Origin: Micrococcales bacterium UBA2037
GTDB taxonomy: Bacteria; Actinomycetota; Actinomycetes; Actinomycetales; Microbacteriaceae
Direction of reading: 5' to 3'
Length of the DNA stretch: 51,649 nt
Assembly (NCBI GenBank): GCA_002333405.1
Contig: DDBH01000011.1
Location: 1-51,649, forward strand
This document shows, piece after piece, positions 1 to 7,742 of the stretch (its first letter is position 1; each line of letters starts with the position of its first letter). The notes beneath the pieces were generated by a model. The model saw only the letters and a list, made by a program, of their open reading frames with translations, did not search any database and was not told where the DNA came from. The translations under genes were made by a program, and so were the position numbers.

Positions 1-2
1 TG

Positions 3-1487
3 GAGCGCCTGATTCAGGCAAGCGAGCTTTTCCATCTCATGCGAACGCAGTTGTCGCTCAGTGTCACCGAATTTGCCTGGGCGATGGCAAGGGAGCTGGA
101 GCTGGATATCGAGCTCTACGCCCATAAGCGAAGCAAATTGCCGCTAGCGAACCTAGAGGGCTTTATCGCGCGGGTTTCTGACTACGAGGCCAGTTCGCTT
201 CGACCTTCGCTCCAGGGGTTATTAGGTTGGCTGGACTATGCGGTAACCAGCGAACGTTTCGAGCTTCCCAAAACCGGAGCAAAGTTGGGCGTGGTTCAAC
301 TCATGAGCGTCCATGCGGCAAAGGGCTTGGAGTGGGACTATGTGGTGGTAGCTGGCCTAGTCAAGGGGTCATTCCCAGTTGAATCCAGAGACACCAGAGG
401 CTGGCTGCAGCCCGGCAAACTGCCACATAAGCTGCGGCAAGACTGCAACTACATCCCAGAACTGGCCTGGGAAGCTGCCACCACTCAAAAGGATCTGAAG
501 CAAGCCGTTGATGCTTTTGCCGCAGCCAATCGCCTCAAGCATGATGTGGAGGAGCGAAGGCTCGCTTACGTCGCGGTGACCCGTGCCGGCAATCAGCTGC
601 TGCTTAGCGCCAGCTATTACAAACCGGGCATCCAGAAGGCCAGGGAAACGGCCCCCTACCTCACGGAGTTAGTTTCGGAGGGATTGGCCGAACTGATTGA
701 GGCAGTCCCAGAGCCACTACCAGCCAACCCATTGATTGACCAAGCCAAGAAAGTGACCTGGCCCTTCGACCCACTTGGAGACGCTCGGCCCGAACAAGCC
801 CGGGCCGCCCAAGAAGTTTTGGATGCCAGCCCAACTCTTGCCAGTCAGAGCGTTCAGCTGGCGTCAATCATTGAGCAGGCGGAAAAGCTCAGGACCCAAG
901 AGCAGCCTGAAATTCCGCTAAGACTTTCGGCCTCTAGGGTTGTGGAGCTTTTGGCAGACCCTGACAAGTTCCGCCAGATGCTCACTCGACCCCTGCCCGT
1001 GCCGTATTCAAGTGCTGCCGAGAGGGGAACCGAATTCCATGCCGCTCTGGAAAAGGCATTTGCGCTGGAAAGTGAGTTGGATTTGGATGACTGGGATTCG
1101 GACCAGCGAGCGCTTGCGGAGAATTTTGAAAACTCAAGGTTTGCATCAAGGCAGCCAGTGTTCGTTGAGCAGTCACTTGAATTTGAACTCGGTGGCACGG
1201 TCGTGGTTTGCAAGCTGGATGCTGTGTTCCAAAATGACTCCGAATTTGAAATCGTTGATTGGAAATCCGGGAGCTCGCCAGCTAGCCAGGAAGATGTAGC
1301 CAAGCGGGCGGTGCAGCTAGCGCTCTATCGGATTGGATTCGCAAGATGGCAACAGCTAGGAATTGAAAAAGTGAAGGCATCATTCTTCTTTGCCTCAGAT
1401 GGTGTCGAGATTTCACCTGAGGTTCCCTCAGAAACCGAGTTGGCAGCCAGGTTGGCCGAGCTTAGAACAGCTCTTCGTCCGCTTTAG
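3..1487 (+). CDS. AdnB-like UvrD-family helicase with C-terminal RecB-type nuclease (5' truncated)
   Basis: This is the C-terminal part of an ATP-dependent helicase-nuclease of the AdnAB/RecB type, which resects double-strand DNA breaks for recombination. The reading frame is open to the first base, so the N-terminal motor domain lies outside the window. Visible helicase motifs are VQLMSVHAAKGLEWDYV (motif V region) and ERRLAYVAVTRAG (motif VI). The last 180 residues form a PD-(D/E)XK nuclease: GTEFHAALE supplies the early histidine, LDAVF followed by FEIVDWKSG supplies the D...DxK catalytic core, and QLALYR is the RecB-type Q/Y motif. No four-cysteine iron-sulfur signature is visible. The position next to uvrD2 matches the mycobacterial adnA-adnB-...-uvrD2 order, so AdnB is more likely than AdnA, but this is inferred from synteny. 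The last 26 bases overlap the convergent gene. Confidence 0.88.
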   Translation, partial: ERLIQASELFHLMRTQLSLSVTEFAWAMARELELDIELYAHKRSKLPLANLEGFIARVSDYEASSLRPSLQGLLGWLDYAVTSERFELPKTGAKLGVVQLMSVHAAKGLEWDYVVVAGLVKGSFPVESRDTRGWLQPGKLPHKLRQDCNYIPELAWEAATTQKDLKQAVDAFAAANRLKHDVEERRLAYVAVTRAGNQLLLSASYYKPGIQKARETAPYLTELVSEGLAELIEAVPEPLPANPLIDQAKKVTWPFDPLGDARPEQARAAQEVLDASPTLASQSVQLASIIEQAEKLRTQEQPEIPLRLSASRVVELLADPDKFRQMLTRPLPVPYSSAAERGTEFHAALEKAFALESELDLDDWDSDQRALAENFENSRFASRQPVFVEQSLEFELGGTVVVCKLDAVFQNDSEFEIVDWKSGSSPASQEDVAKRAVQLALYRIGFARWQQLGIEKVKASFFFASDGVEISPEVPSETELAARLAELRTALRPL

Positions 1488-2517
1488 TCTCTTCAGGTTC
1501 GGCCACCTGACTGATTTCAGCGGTCTCAGCCGCCTCCATCGAAGCGGCAGGCTTTTGATTTGCAGTTGCGACAGTGCTGATTCCTGCAAAGCTAGCTGCA
1601 CGCAGGCTCCGAAGGTTTCCGCTTTCGAGCTGATCTCCGAGTTCAGAGATCATGTCCTCTGCCTGAGCGATCGCTTTTTCATCCTGATTCTGCACGCAGT
1701 GCGCTAGCCAGCTGCCGAGCTCTAGCTCAGAATAAAGCTGAGCGCGTTGGCCAATGTTTTCATCGGCATTTTCTCGAAGAGCTCGATAGTGAATAAGTGT
1801 GTCTTCCAGGGTGGTTCTAAGTGCCCCACCGGTCAACCAGCGCAGGTCCTCGGCCGGGTCTGAAATCTGCAGGGTGCTCCAACTTGCGATACCGGTTATT
1901 TTTTGCCCGGTAACCATGACTGTGTCCTGATTCAATCCTCCGTGCACCACTGTTGGGCGGAATCTAAAAAGCCCCAGGTCCTCGGTCGCAGCTTCCCAGC
2001 GGCTTAGCAACTGTGCTGGAACTCGTCCGGTTTGAGCGATGCGATCGATTTCGGCAACCTTTGATTTCAACACCGAGTCAGCGTCATATTCGGGCAGTCC
2101 AGCTTCGCGAATAATGTCAGGGTTTAGCTTGTGGATGCTGGCGACAGCCTGCGCAAAACTCTTTGAGAACTCGCCCGGAGTAAAGCGGGCAAGATCTGGG
2201 GTTTGGCCGCCTATTAGTGTCAGCAGGAGCGCGGTCGTGCCATCCGGGTCCTTGGTTTGGCCAACGAGTTCGGGGCTATCTATTTCTAGGTCTTGGACGA
2301 AATCCGAGATGACGTCAATTGCCTGGAGCTCACCGGCCAGCTCTGCTTCGCCAGCACCGGTGGCTGGAATCAGTAGCTGGTAGGAGTGGTCTTCTTGGTC
2401 CCACAACTGCAATTGGTCGAGGTCCGGATTGGTCTCGACTCTGCGATAGGAACGGAAGGTTCTGCCCGGAGCAGCATCGGCTGCCAGCGCGGCTAATATC
2501 AGACTAGGTCGTCCCAC
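1462..2517 (-). CDS. APH-fold phosphotransferase-like protein lacking catalytic residues
   Basis: The 351-residue protein has the layout of the aminoglycoside/macrolide phosphotransferase (APH) fold. The canonical catalytic loop HGDxxxxN appears as HGGLNQDT (residues 192-199), so the catalytic aspartate is glycine and the metal-binding asparagine is threonine. The metal-binding IDW/IDF motif appears as IASW (210-213), again without aspartate, although the following SDPAEDLRWL matches the family. These losses suggest a pseudokinase or a non-enzymatic binding role; drug resistance should not be inferred. The tail after about residue 310 is acidic and low in complexity (rich in A, E, T) and overlaps the end of the AdnB-like gene. 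The start is GTG with no Shine-Dalgarno but a TAACCT hexamer at -12 to -7, so translation is probably leaderless. It runs against the flanking DNA-repair genes. As far as I recall, related actinobacterial genes at this locus are annotated 'macrolide phosphotransferase' by fold only. Confidence 0.75.
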   Translation of the reverse strand: MGRPSLILAALAADAAPGRTFRSYRRVETNPDLDQLQLWDQEDHSYQLLIPATGAGEAELAGELQAIDVISDFVQDLEIDSPELVGQTKDPDGTTALLLTLIGGQTPDLARFTPGEFSKSFAQAVASIHKLNPDIIREAGLPEYDADSVLKSKVAEIDRIAQTGRVPAQLLSRWEAATEDLGLFRFRPTVVHGGLNQDTVMVTGQKITGIASWSTLQISDPAEDLRWLTGGALRTTLEDTLIHYRALRENADENIGQRAQLYSELELGSWLAHCVQNQDEKAIAQAEDMISELGDQLESGNLRSLRAASFAGISTVATANQKPAASMEAAETAEISQVAEPEETKADEELF

Positions 2518-2523
2518 GAAGAC

Positions 2524-2529
2524 AGGTTA
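2524..2529 (-). promoter_or_regulatory. Candidate leaderless -10 hexamer for the phosphotransferase-like gene
   Basis: On the minus strand TAACCT lies at -12 to -7 relative to the GTG start at 2517. No Shine-Dalgarno sequence is present. A TTGACC sequence lies 21 bases further upstream, too far for a normal -35 spacing. Confidence 0.45.
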
Positions 2530-2582
2530 GATTGCAGTAGAGCTTCCGAGGGTCAACGCCACGCGCAGCCAAAGGAATACCA

Positions 2583-4223
2583 ATGACCGCTGATTACTCA
2601 CATAGCGAGTTTTTGGCGCAACTCGATGAAGATCAATTGCTGGCCGCAACCGCGCTGCATGGCCCGGTGGCGATAGTCGCAGGAGCCGGTAGCGGTAAAA
2701 CCAGGACAATCAGCCACCGAATTGCCCATGGAATAGAAACCGGTGCCTACACAGCCAGTCGAGTCTTCGCACTCAGCTATACCAATAGAGCGGCTGCTGA
2801 AATCAGATCCAGATTGCGAAAGCTCGGGGCCGGCGATGTGGCAGTAAGAACCTTTCACTCTGCAGCCCTTGCTCAACTTCAGTTCTTCTGGCCGCAGTTG
2901 ACAGAGAGCTTCGCGCCCAAATTGGTTACCAATAAGGGTGGCTTGATTCAAGAGGTTTTGGATCAGATGGGCATCAGGCCTAACCAGGAGTTGAAGCTGA
3001 GTCTTCAATCCGAGGTCGAGTTCCTTCGCTATTCAATGCAGGACATAGACAAATACGAAGAAGCTGGCAGGCAGCTGCAGTCGATCAGCAGTGAAAGGTT
3101 TGTGGAGTTTTTCAAAAATTATGAAAAGTTCAAGCAGCAGCGTCGAATTATCGACTGGGAGGATGCGCTGCTGTTGACGGTGGGGTTGCTCCGGGATCAG
3201 CCCAGAATGCTTTCTCATGTTCAGCAGCAGTATCGATTCTTCACAGTTGATGAGTATCAGGACATCTCTCCGCTTCAGCAGGCGCTTTTGGAAACTTGGC
3301 TGGGTCAACGCCATGAGTTGTGCGTGGTTGGTGATCCGAGGCAAACCATTTACACCTTTGCCGGCGCTCGCAGTGATTTTCTGACCGACTTCCAGTCCCG
3401 TTACTCAGATGCGCAAGTTTTTGAACTGAATAAGAACTATCGGTCCAGCCAAGAGATTGTGGCGCTGGCAAATCGAGTGAGTTTAGCCTCCCCGCTGGTA
3501 CCAATGAGGGCGGTGAGCTCTGTTCCAACCTTCACGCCCTATAAAAATGCTCAGGCTGAGGCCCAGGCAGTTGGTCAGCGAATCATCGAGTCAATTTCGG
3601 AGGGAACTGCACCCAGACAAATTGCGGTTCTGGCGCGGACAAACTCACAGCTCGAGGAAATTGAGCAGCAGCTGAAAAAGTCCGGGGTTGATTATCAGGT
3701 TCGAGGCTCAGGAAGGTTTTTCCGGAAACCCGAGGTGGCAATGGCTCTGGGTGCAATTCGAGCTATGCAGTCCGGCGAACTGAGTGACCCGCTATTTGTT
3801 GATGTTTCAAAAATAGTCACAGCGCTTGGTTGGCAGTCCAATGGCGAGAAGAACGAGAAGTGGCAAGCGCTTAACTGGTTTTTGGAAGTACTCGAGGATA
3901 TTGATGCAGCCGGCCTGGATGAATACCTGAGGGAACTGGATGAGCGCGAGCGATCAGGCCACGAGCCAGTGCGCGAGGCAGTCATGTTGGCCACCGTCCA
4001 CGGCACCAAGGGTCTCGAGTTTGACACTGTTTTCCTAATCGGCCTGAACCAGGGTTATTTCCCTATTGGGTATGCCAAGACCGACTCTGAGATTGCTGAA
4101 GAGCAGAGGCTTTTTTATGTTGCGATCACCAGGGCCAAGAATTTCCTGCAGGTCAGTTACCGACTAGATAAGCCAGCTTCTGAGTTCATACAGCGTTTCG
4201 GCAGCCGCAGTCAGTCCAACTAG
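2583..4223 (+). CDS. uvrD2: UvrD2-like superfamily 1 DNA helicase, short form
   Basis: This is a complete 3'-5' DNA helicase of the UvrD/Rep family. Motifs in order: Q motif LDEDQLLAA, Walker A GAGSGKT (residues 34-40), motif II VDEYQDISP, motif III GDPRQTIYTFAGA, motif IV ELNKNYRSS, motif V ATVHGTKGLEFDTVF and motif VI QRLFYVAITRAK. At 546 residues it ends about 25 residues after motif VI. It therefore lacks the HRDC and cysteine-rich C-terminal regions that extend mycobacterial UvrD2 to about 700 residues. The ATG is preceded by AAAGGAA at good spacing. The position beside an AdnB-like gene supports a role in DNA repair. The last 38 bases overlap the convergent ThiF-like gene. UvrD2 is assigned by synteny; a generic Rep/PcrA relative is the alternative. 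Confidence 0.85.
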   Translation: MTADYSHSEFLAQLDEDQLLAATALHGPVAIVAGAGSGKTRTISHRIAHGIETGAYTASRVFALSYTNRAAAEIRSRLRKLGAGDVAVRTFHSAALAQLQFFWPQLTESFAPKLVTNKGGLIQEVLDQMGIRPNQELKLSLQSEVEFLRYSMQDIDKYEEAGRQLQSISSERFVEFFKNYEKFKQQRRIIDWEDALLLTVGLLRDQPRMLSHVQQQYRFFTVDEYQDISPLQQALLETWLGQRHELCVVGDPRQTIYTFAGARSDFLTDFQSRYSDAQVFELNKNYRSSQEIVALANRVSLASPLVPMRAVSSVPTFTPYKNAQAEAQAVGQRIIESISEGTAPRQIAVLARTNSQLEEIEQQLKKSGVDYQVRGSGRFFRKPEVAMALGAIRAMQSGELSDPLFVDVSKIVTALGWQSNGEKNEKWQALNWFLEVLEDIDAAGLDEYLRELDERERSGHEPVREAVMLATVHGTKGLEFDTVFLIGLNQGYFPIGYAKTDSEIAEEQRLFYVAITRAKNFLQVSYRLDKPASEFIQRFGSRSQSN

Positions 4224-5190
4224 CTTGGGTTTCGGTAACCTCACCGGATCGGTCTAGCCTGGTCGTTTCCACCGTCTGTGGCAGCGCCAGGCCATCGAGG
4301 TAGTTCAAGGTTTTTGTCAGAGCGACCCCCGATGCAAATAGCACCAGTGAGCTATCAGCCAGGTCTCTTTCTAGATTTGCCAATTGGGTGGCTATTGCAA
4401 CCCGGTTTGTGTCAGTTGTCATTCGGGCCGGCTCAATACAGCCCAGGCAGGGCGTCACCCCAGGGATTACAACGTGCGAAACCTGCACTCCCAGTTCATC
4501 GAAGCAGATCGAGACATGGGGGACATCCCTTGATAACCAAGGTTGATAGTCGGCTGGCTTGACAATGTCGTTATTGATCAGCATTGCCATGTCAGCTGCG
4601 TCAAAGGAGGTGCTCCTTCGGCTGTGGAGTTGGATTTCGATGTTTGGTTCAGCTGACTTTGCCGCCTTGACTCGCTGTGTCTGCTCAAGGTGCGGTGGGT
4701 AACCCAGTTCCAGGGTGTCCGCCAGGCTCACCTTGGAGTGATCCTCTGTGAAAACAAGGCCAACCGCCGATGCGGCAAGGCCCCGGATGACCGTGAGCCC
4801 GGTTCGGTCCAGGCTCGAAATAAAGGCCTTCATGGCTTTTCGGGCCTTGAGGGTTTGTTCAGGATCTTCGGCAAAGAGCAAAAACAGCCTCATTATTTCG
4901 GCGAAATGTTTGTTCACCTCAGCTTCAGAAAAATTTGGCAAAAATGATGAGGTTCTGGAAATCAGCGGAGCCAGGCGCTCCACTAAATCTGTCGTTGTCT
5001 GCTGGCTCGCCAGAGACATTTTCGACAAAAGCTCAAGCTGGTTATCGCTAATTCCAGCCTCCAGGTAGTCAAGGACTCGAAATTGGGTGTTTGAAAGTTG
5101 ATCGAGTTTGATGTTGGCGTTAGAGCCGTACTGCCTGGCGTTATCGGCCAGCCACAGCCTTGCCAGTCCCGGATTGATTTGTTTTACCAC
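4186..5190 (-). CDS. ThiF/E1-like protein with C-terminal cysteine pairs (TOMM cyclodehydratase-like)
   Basis: The 334-residue protein resembles the E1/ThiF-like proteins of actinobacteria that are sometimes annotated as TOMM leader-peptide-binding or cyclodehydratase-like. The first 80 residues look like the helical/winged-helix N-terminal part. Residues 130-185 have the rhythm of an E1 Rossmann fold, but the usual GxGGxG nucleotide-binding glycines are not conserved (VIRGLAASAVGLVFTED). Near the C-terminus TPCLGCIE (C248, C251) and TDCGC (C328, C330) give four cysteines placed to bind zinc, as in E1-like proteins. The start is GTG, with CAAAAT at -12 to -7 and no well-spaced Shine-Dalgarno. 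It lies 57 bases downstream of the DUF2342 gene on the same strand, so the two are probably co-transcribed. No peptide precursor gene is seen nearby, so natural-product synthesis is not supported. The function is unknown. Confidence 0.7.
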   Translation of the reverse strand: MVKQINPGLARLWLADNARQYGSNANIKLDQLSNTQFRVLDYLEAGISDNQLELLSKMSLASQQTTTDLVERLAPLISRTSSFLPNFSEAEVNKHFAEIMRLFLLFAEDPEQTLKARKAMKAFISSLDRTGLTVIRGLAASAVGLVFTEDHSKVSLADTLELGYPPHLEQTQRVKAAKSAEPNIEIQLHSRRSTSFDAADMAMLINNDIVKPADYQPWLSRDVPHVSICFDELGVQVSHVVIPGVTPCLGCIEPARMTTDTNRVAIATQLANLERDLADSSLVLFASGVALTKTLNYLDGLALPQTVETTRLDRSGEVTETQASWTDCGCRNAV

Positions 5191-5247
5191 TCCAAGATTT
5201 TGGCGTCTTCGAAAAGTTGATGCTGGCGACTTTACACAGGCAGGTGC

Positions 5248-6528
5248 TTATTCCAGAAACTTCTTGAGCTGGTCATCAAAGTCGTCCGAGGCATTCTCAA
5301 GCCGGGCAATCAAAATCTGCGGGTCTTGAATTTCTTCTTGAGTGGGCATTTGGTCGGGGTGAGACCAGAGCGCATCTGCAGCAGCGTGACCCTTGGCCTC
5401 TGAAACTGCCCCCCACATCGTCGCGGCTTCTCTTCGGAACCGGGGGCTCATCTCAAGGCCAAGCAGCGCCTCAAAAGTCTTTTGAGAAGCACCGCTGGTT
5501 GCTCGCTTCCGGTTGTAGATTTCCATCACTGCTTGGATGTTGGGGAGGCGCTTGGTTGCCTCCAGGCTGATGAAGTCAACCCAGCCCTCAATCAGCGCGA
5601 GCATTGCCTCAATGCGTTCAAGCGCCTGCTCCTGCTCCTCGGATCTAGGTGACACCATTGCGCTGGCTTCAATGATTTGCTCCATTGAATCCGGATCAGT
5701 GGGATCGAACGCAGCAGCCACGTCCTCGATGCCACTCAAGTCAACTCGCAGACCAGCTGCAAACTCCCTGACCTGAGTGATGATTTGCTCACGCAACCAG
5801 CCGGCATGACTATACAGAGCGGTCAGGGCCAGCTCACGTGTGGCCAGGTAGATCAAAACTTCCGACTTAGGTGTCTCGAGGTTCTTCAAGAACCCCTCGA
5901 GGTTCTGAGTGATGATTCCTGGCCTATTGGAAGGAGGTATGCCAATTTCGCCCGATAGCAGCACGGCCGCCGAAAGCCTGCCTACAGCTTGACCAAGTTG
6001 CATAGCGAAAATCGAGCTGCCGGCATTACCAATGAAATTTTGCGCTGGACCCAGCATCTGGCTGAGCTCAGGTGGAAGGGTGTTGCCGAGGTTTTCGGTT
6101 AGAGCCTTAGCCATGCTGTTGGCAACTGGCTCGGATAGTTCTTTGAAAAGAGGCATCGCATCCTGCGCCCACATCGAGCGTGAAAGCTTCTTGGGCGGGT
6201 TTGAGTTTGAGAACTCGGTTACCTCGCTGAGCCAGAGCCTTGAAATATCGAAGGCTTTTTCAAGCTCTGCTTCAATGGCCAAGGATGGGCGGACCTCGCT
6301 TTTTCTGGAAATGGCAAGTGCCTGGTCAATGGCGAGCTTCCAGTTCACTGGTTCTCCAGCCGGTGAGCTCGCTGTCATTGCTGCAACCTGCCCAAAAAGC
6401 TCCTGCAGCATTTCTGGGTTGGCACTGAAGCCGGCAACTTTCGCCAACTCTTCGGGATTGAGCTCGCCAGTTTCCATCATCTTGCGAATCAGGCGTTCTA
6501 GTTCTTCGCGACTTGGTTGATCTTCCAC
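5248..6528 (-). CDS. DUF2342 family protein (annotated elsewhere as zinc-dependent metalloprotease)
   Basis: This 426-residue protein belongs to the actinobacterial DUF2342 / 'putative hydrolase' family, whose cellular role is not established. Recognisable family segments are the GELNPEELAKVAG region near the N-terminus, LSRSMWAQDAMPLF, LALIEGWVDFISLEATKRLP, TFEALLGLEMSPR and DALWSHPDQMPT near the C-terminus. The segment RELALTALYSHAGWLREQI corresponds to what I recall as REAAHxRLFxHxxW in relatives, so one likely metal-ligand histidine may be leucine here; this rests on memory and needs an alignment. The chosen start is GTG at 6528, preceded by AAGAGGAG at good spacing. The upstream open frame (6529-6741) encodes a non-family sequence over the divergent promoter region and is rejected. 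It is probably transcribed with the ThiF-like gene downstream and diverges from ylbL. Confidence 0.8.
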   Translation of the reverse strand: MEDQPSREELERLIRKMMETGELNPEELAKVAGFSANPEMLQELFGQVAAMTASSPAGEPVNWKLAIDQALAISRKSEVRPSLAIEAELEKAFDISRLWLSEVTEFSNSNPPKKLSRSMWAQDAMPLFKELSEPVANSMAKALTENLGNTLPPELSQMLGPAQNFIGNAGSSIFAMQLGQAVGRLSAAVLLSGEIGIPPSNRPGIITQNLEGFLKNLETPKSEVLIYLATRELALTALYSHAGWLREQIITQVREFAAGLRVDLSGIEDVAAAFDPTDPDSMEQIIEASAMVSPRSEEQEQALERIEAMLALIEGWVDFISLEATKRLPNIQAVMEIYNRKRATSGASQKTFEALLGLEMSPRFRREAATMWGAVSEAKGHAAADALWSHPDQMPTQEEIQDPQILIARLENASDDFDDQLKKFLE

Positions 6529-6664
6529 CGGTCTCCTCTTTGGATATGAACGTAGCCTGTGAAAACGAAAATGGGCTGTCAATTTGCAGGGAAATGCAGG
6601 TTGTTCGCCAAGGGCGTTAGCGTCGATGGGGCTTTTGTCCGAGCTGCTATCTAGCATTGAGGCA

Positions 6665-7732
6665 ATGACATTTTTTGATGAAACACAAAAGAGAAAGCCT
6701 GGGCGAACTTTTCGCTGGATTGGGCTTGCGGCCGCCCTCATGGTAGCTGGCGGACTGTTTCTGGTTCCAACCGGATATGTGATTGAACGTCCGGGTCAGG
6801 TGTTCAATGTCATGGGTGAAGTTGATGGCAAACAGGTGATCAGTTCCAGCGAAGTCGAGACTTTTGCTTCAGAGTCAAGGTTTGACGTCACAACTGTTTC
6901 ACTGCTGGGTAACCGCGAGTCCACACCCAGCTGGATTCAAGTCCTGTGGGCTTGGGTTGATCCAGAGCAAGTCGTGCTTCCGTTGGACGAGGTGTTTCCT
7001 CCTAATTTCACCAGTGAGCAGTTCCGAGCCGAGTCCTCGTTGCAAATGGAGGTTTCGCAGCAAGATGCGATTGCTGTAGCCCTGCGTGAAATTGGCTACG
7101 AAGTCCCCAAAGTTCTTTATGTCAACACAGTTTTGGAAGACGCACCTGCTTCTGGAGTTTTGATCGCTGGCGATCTGGTGGTTGGTGCCAACGGGCAGAC
7201 CGTCTCCACGTTTGATGAGTTCAAATCTGAAATTCAAGCGCAGGGGGGTCAACTGTTATTGGTTGAAGTAATCAGGGACGGCGTAGCGAAAACACTGGAA
7301 ATAATGCCGGAGAATAATCAGGACACCTGGGTAATCGGGGCAATGATTGGCTATACCTACGATTTTCCATTTACTTTGGATTTGCAATTGGGTGACGTCG
7401 GGGGCCCAAGTGGCGGACTGATGTTTAGCCTTGGAGTGCTTGACTCTCTGACCGCTGGATCCTTGGCTGGGTCAGCACACATCGCAGGCACTGGAACCAT
7501 TGATCCGGAGGGTGCCGTCGGACCAATTGGGGGAATAGAGCTAAAAATGATTGGCGCAAGGAATGCTGGAGCCGAGCTGTTTTTGGCTCCATTAGCGAAC
7601 TGCGAAGAGGTCATCGGGCAGATTCCCAGCAATTTAACTGTTGTAACAGTGAGAGACTTATCTGAAGCACTATCCAAAATAGAGCTCTACACCTCAGGTG
7701 GAGAGCTGCCGGAACTGACCTGTAGCAACTAG
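6665..7732 (+). CDS. ylbL: YlbL-type membrane-anchored PDZ-Lon (S16) protease
   Basis: This 355-residue protein has one N-terminal membrane segment (about residues 16-36), a PDZ-like domain (about 135-215) and a C-terminal Lon-type proteolytic domain. The catalytic dyad is visible: serine 249 in GGPSGGLMF and lysine 294 in GPIGGIELKMIGA. With a single N-terminal anchor the protease domain should lie outside the membrane; Bacillus YlbL degrades the division inhibitor YneA. It lies 10 bases upstream of the UPF0182 gene, indicating an operon, and diverges from the DUF2342 gene. I placed the start at ATG 6665, just before the charged pre-membrane segment. GAGG there is too close to act as a Shine-Dalgarno, whereas TAGCAT at -13 to -8 suggests a leaderless transcript. 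In-frame upstream starts at 6584 and 6626 are less likely. Confidence 0.85.
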   Translation: MTFFDETQKRKPGRTFRWIGLAAALMVAGGLFLVPTGYVIERPGQVFNVMGEVDGKQVISSSEVETFASESRFDVTTVSLLGNRESTPSWIQVLWAWVDPEQVVLPLDEVFPPNFTSEQFRAESSLQMEVSQQDAIAVALREIGYEVPKVLYVNTVLEDAPASGVLIAGDLVVGANGQTVSTFDEFKSEIQAQGGQLLLVEVIRDGVAKTLEIMPENNQDTWVIGAMIGYTYDFPFTLDLQLGDVGGPSGGLMFSLGVLDSLTAGSLAGSAHIAGTGTIDPEGAVGPIGGIELKMIGARNAGAELFLAPLANCEEVIGQIPSNLTVVTVRDLSEALSKIELYTSGGELPELTCSN

Positions 7733-7742
7733 GAGATAGACA

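Noticed and set aside
854..1303. Long open frame on the minus strand opposite the AdnB-like gene
   Set aside because: It lies wholly opposite a clear nuclease domain, is Ser/Thr-rich shadow sequence, and has no family features.
4186..5190. TOMM or thiazole/oxazole peptide biosynthesis locus
   Set aside because: Only an E1-like protein is present; no YcaO, dehydrogenase or precursor peptide gene is visible, and the context is conserved housekeeping.
6529..6741. N-terminal extension of the DUF2342 gene
   Set aside because: GTG 6528 has a strong AAGAGGAG site; the upstream sequence does not look like the family and would cross the ylbL promoter and start.
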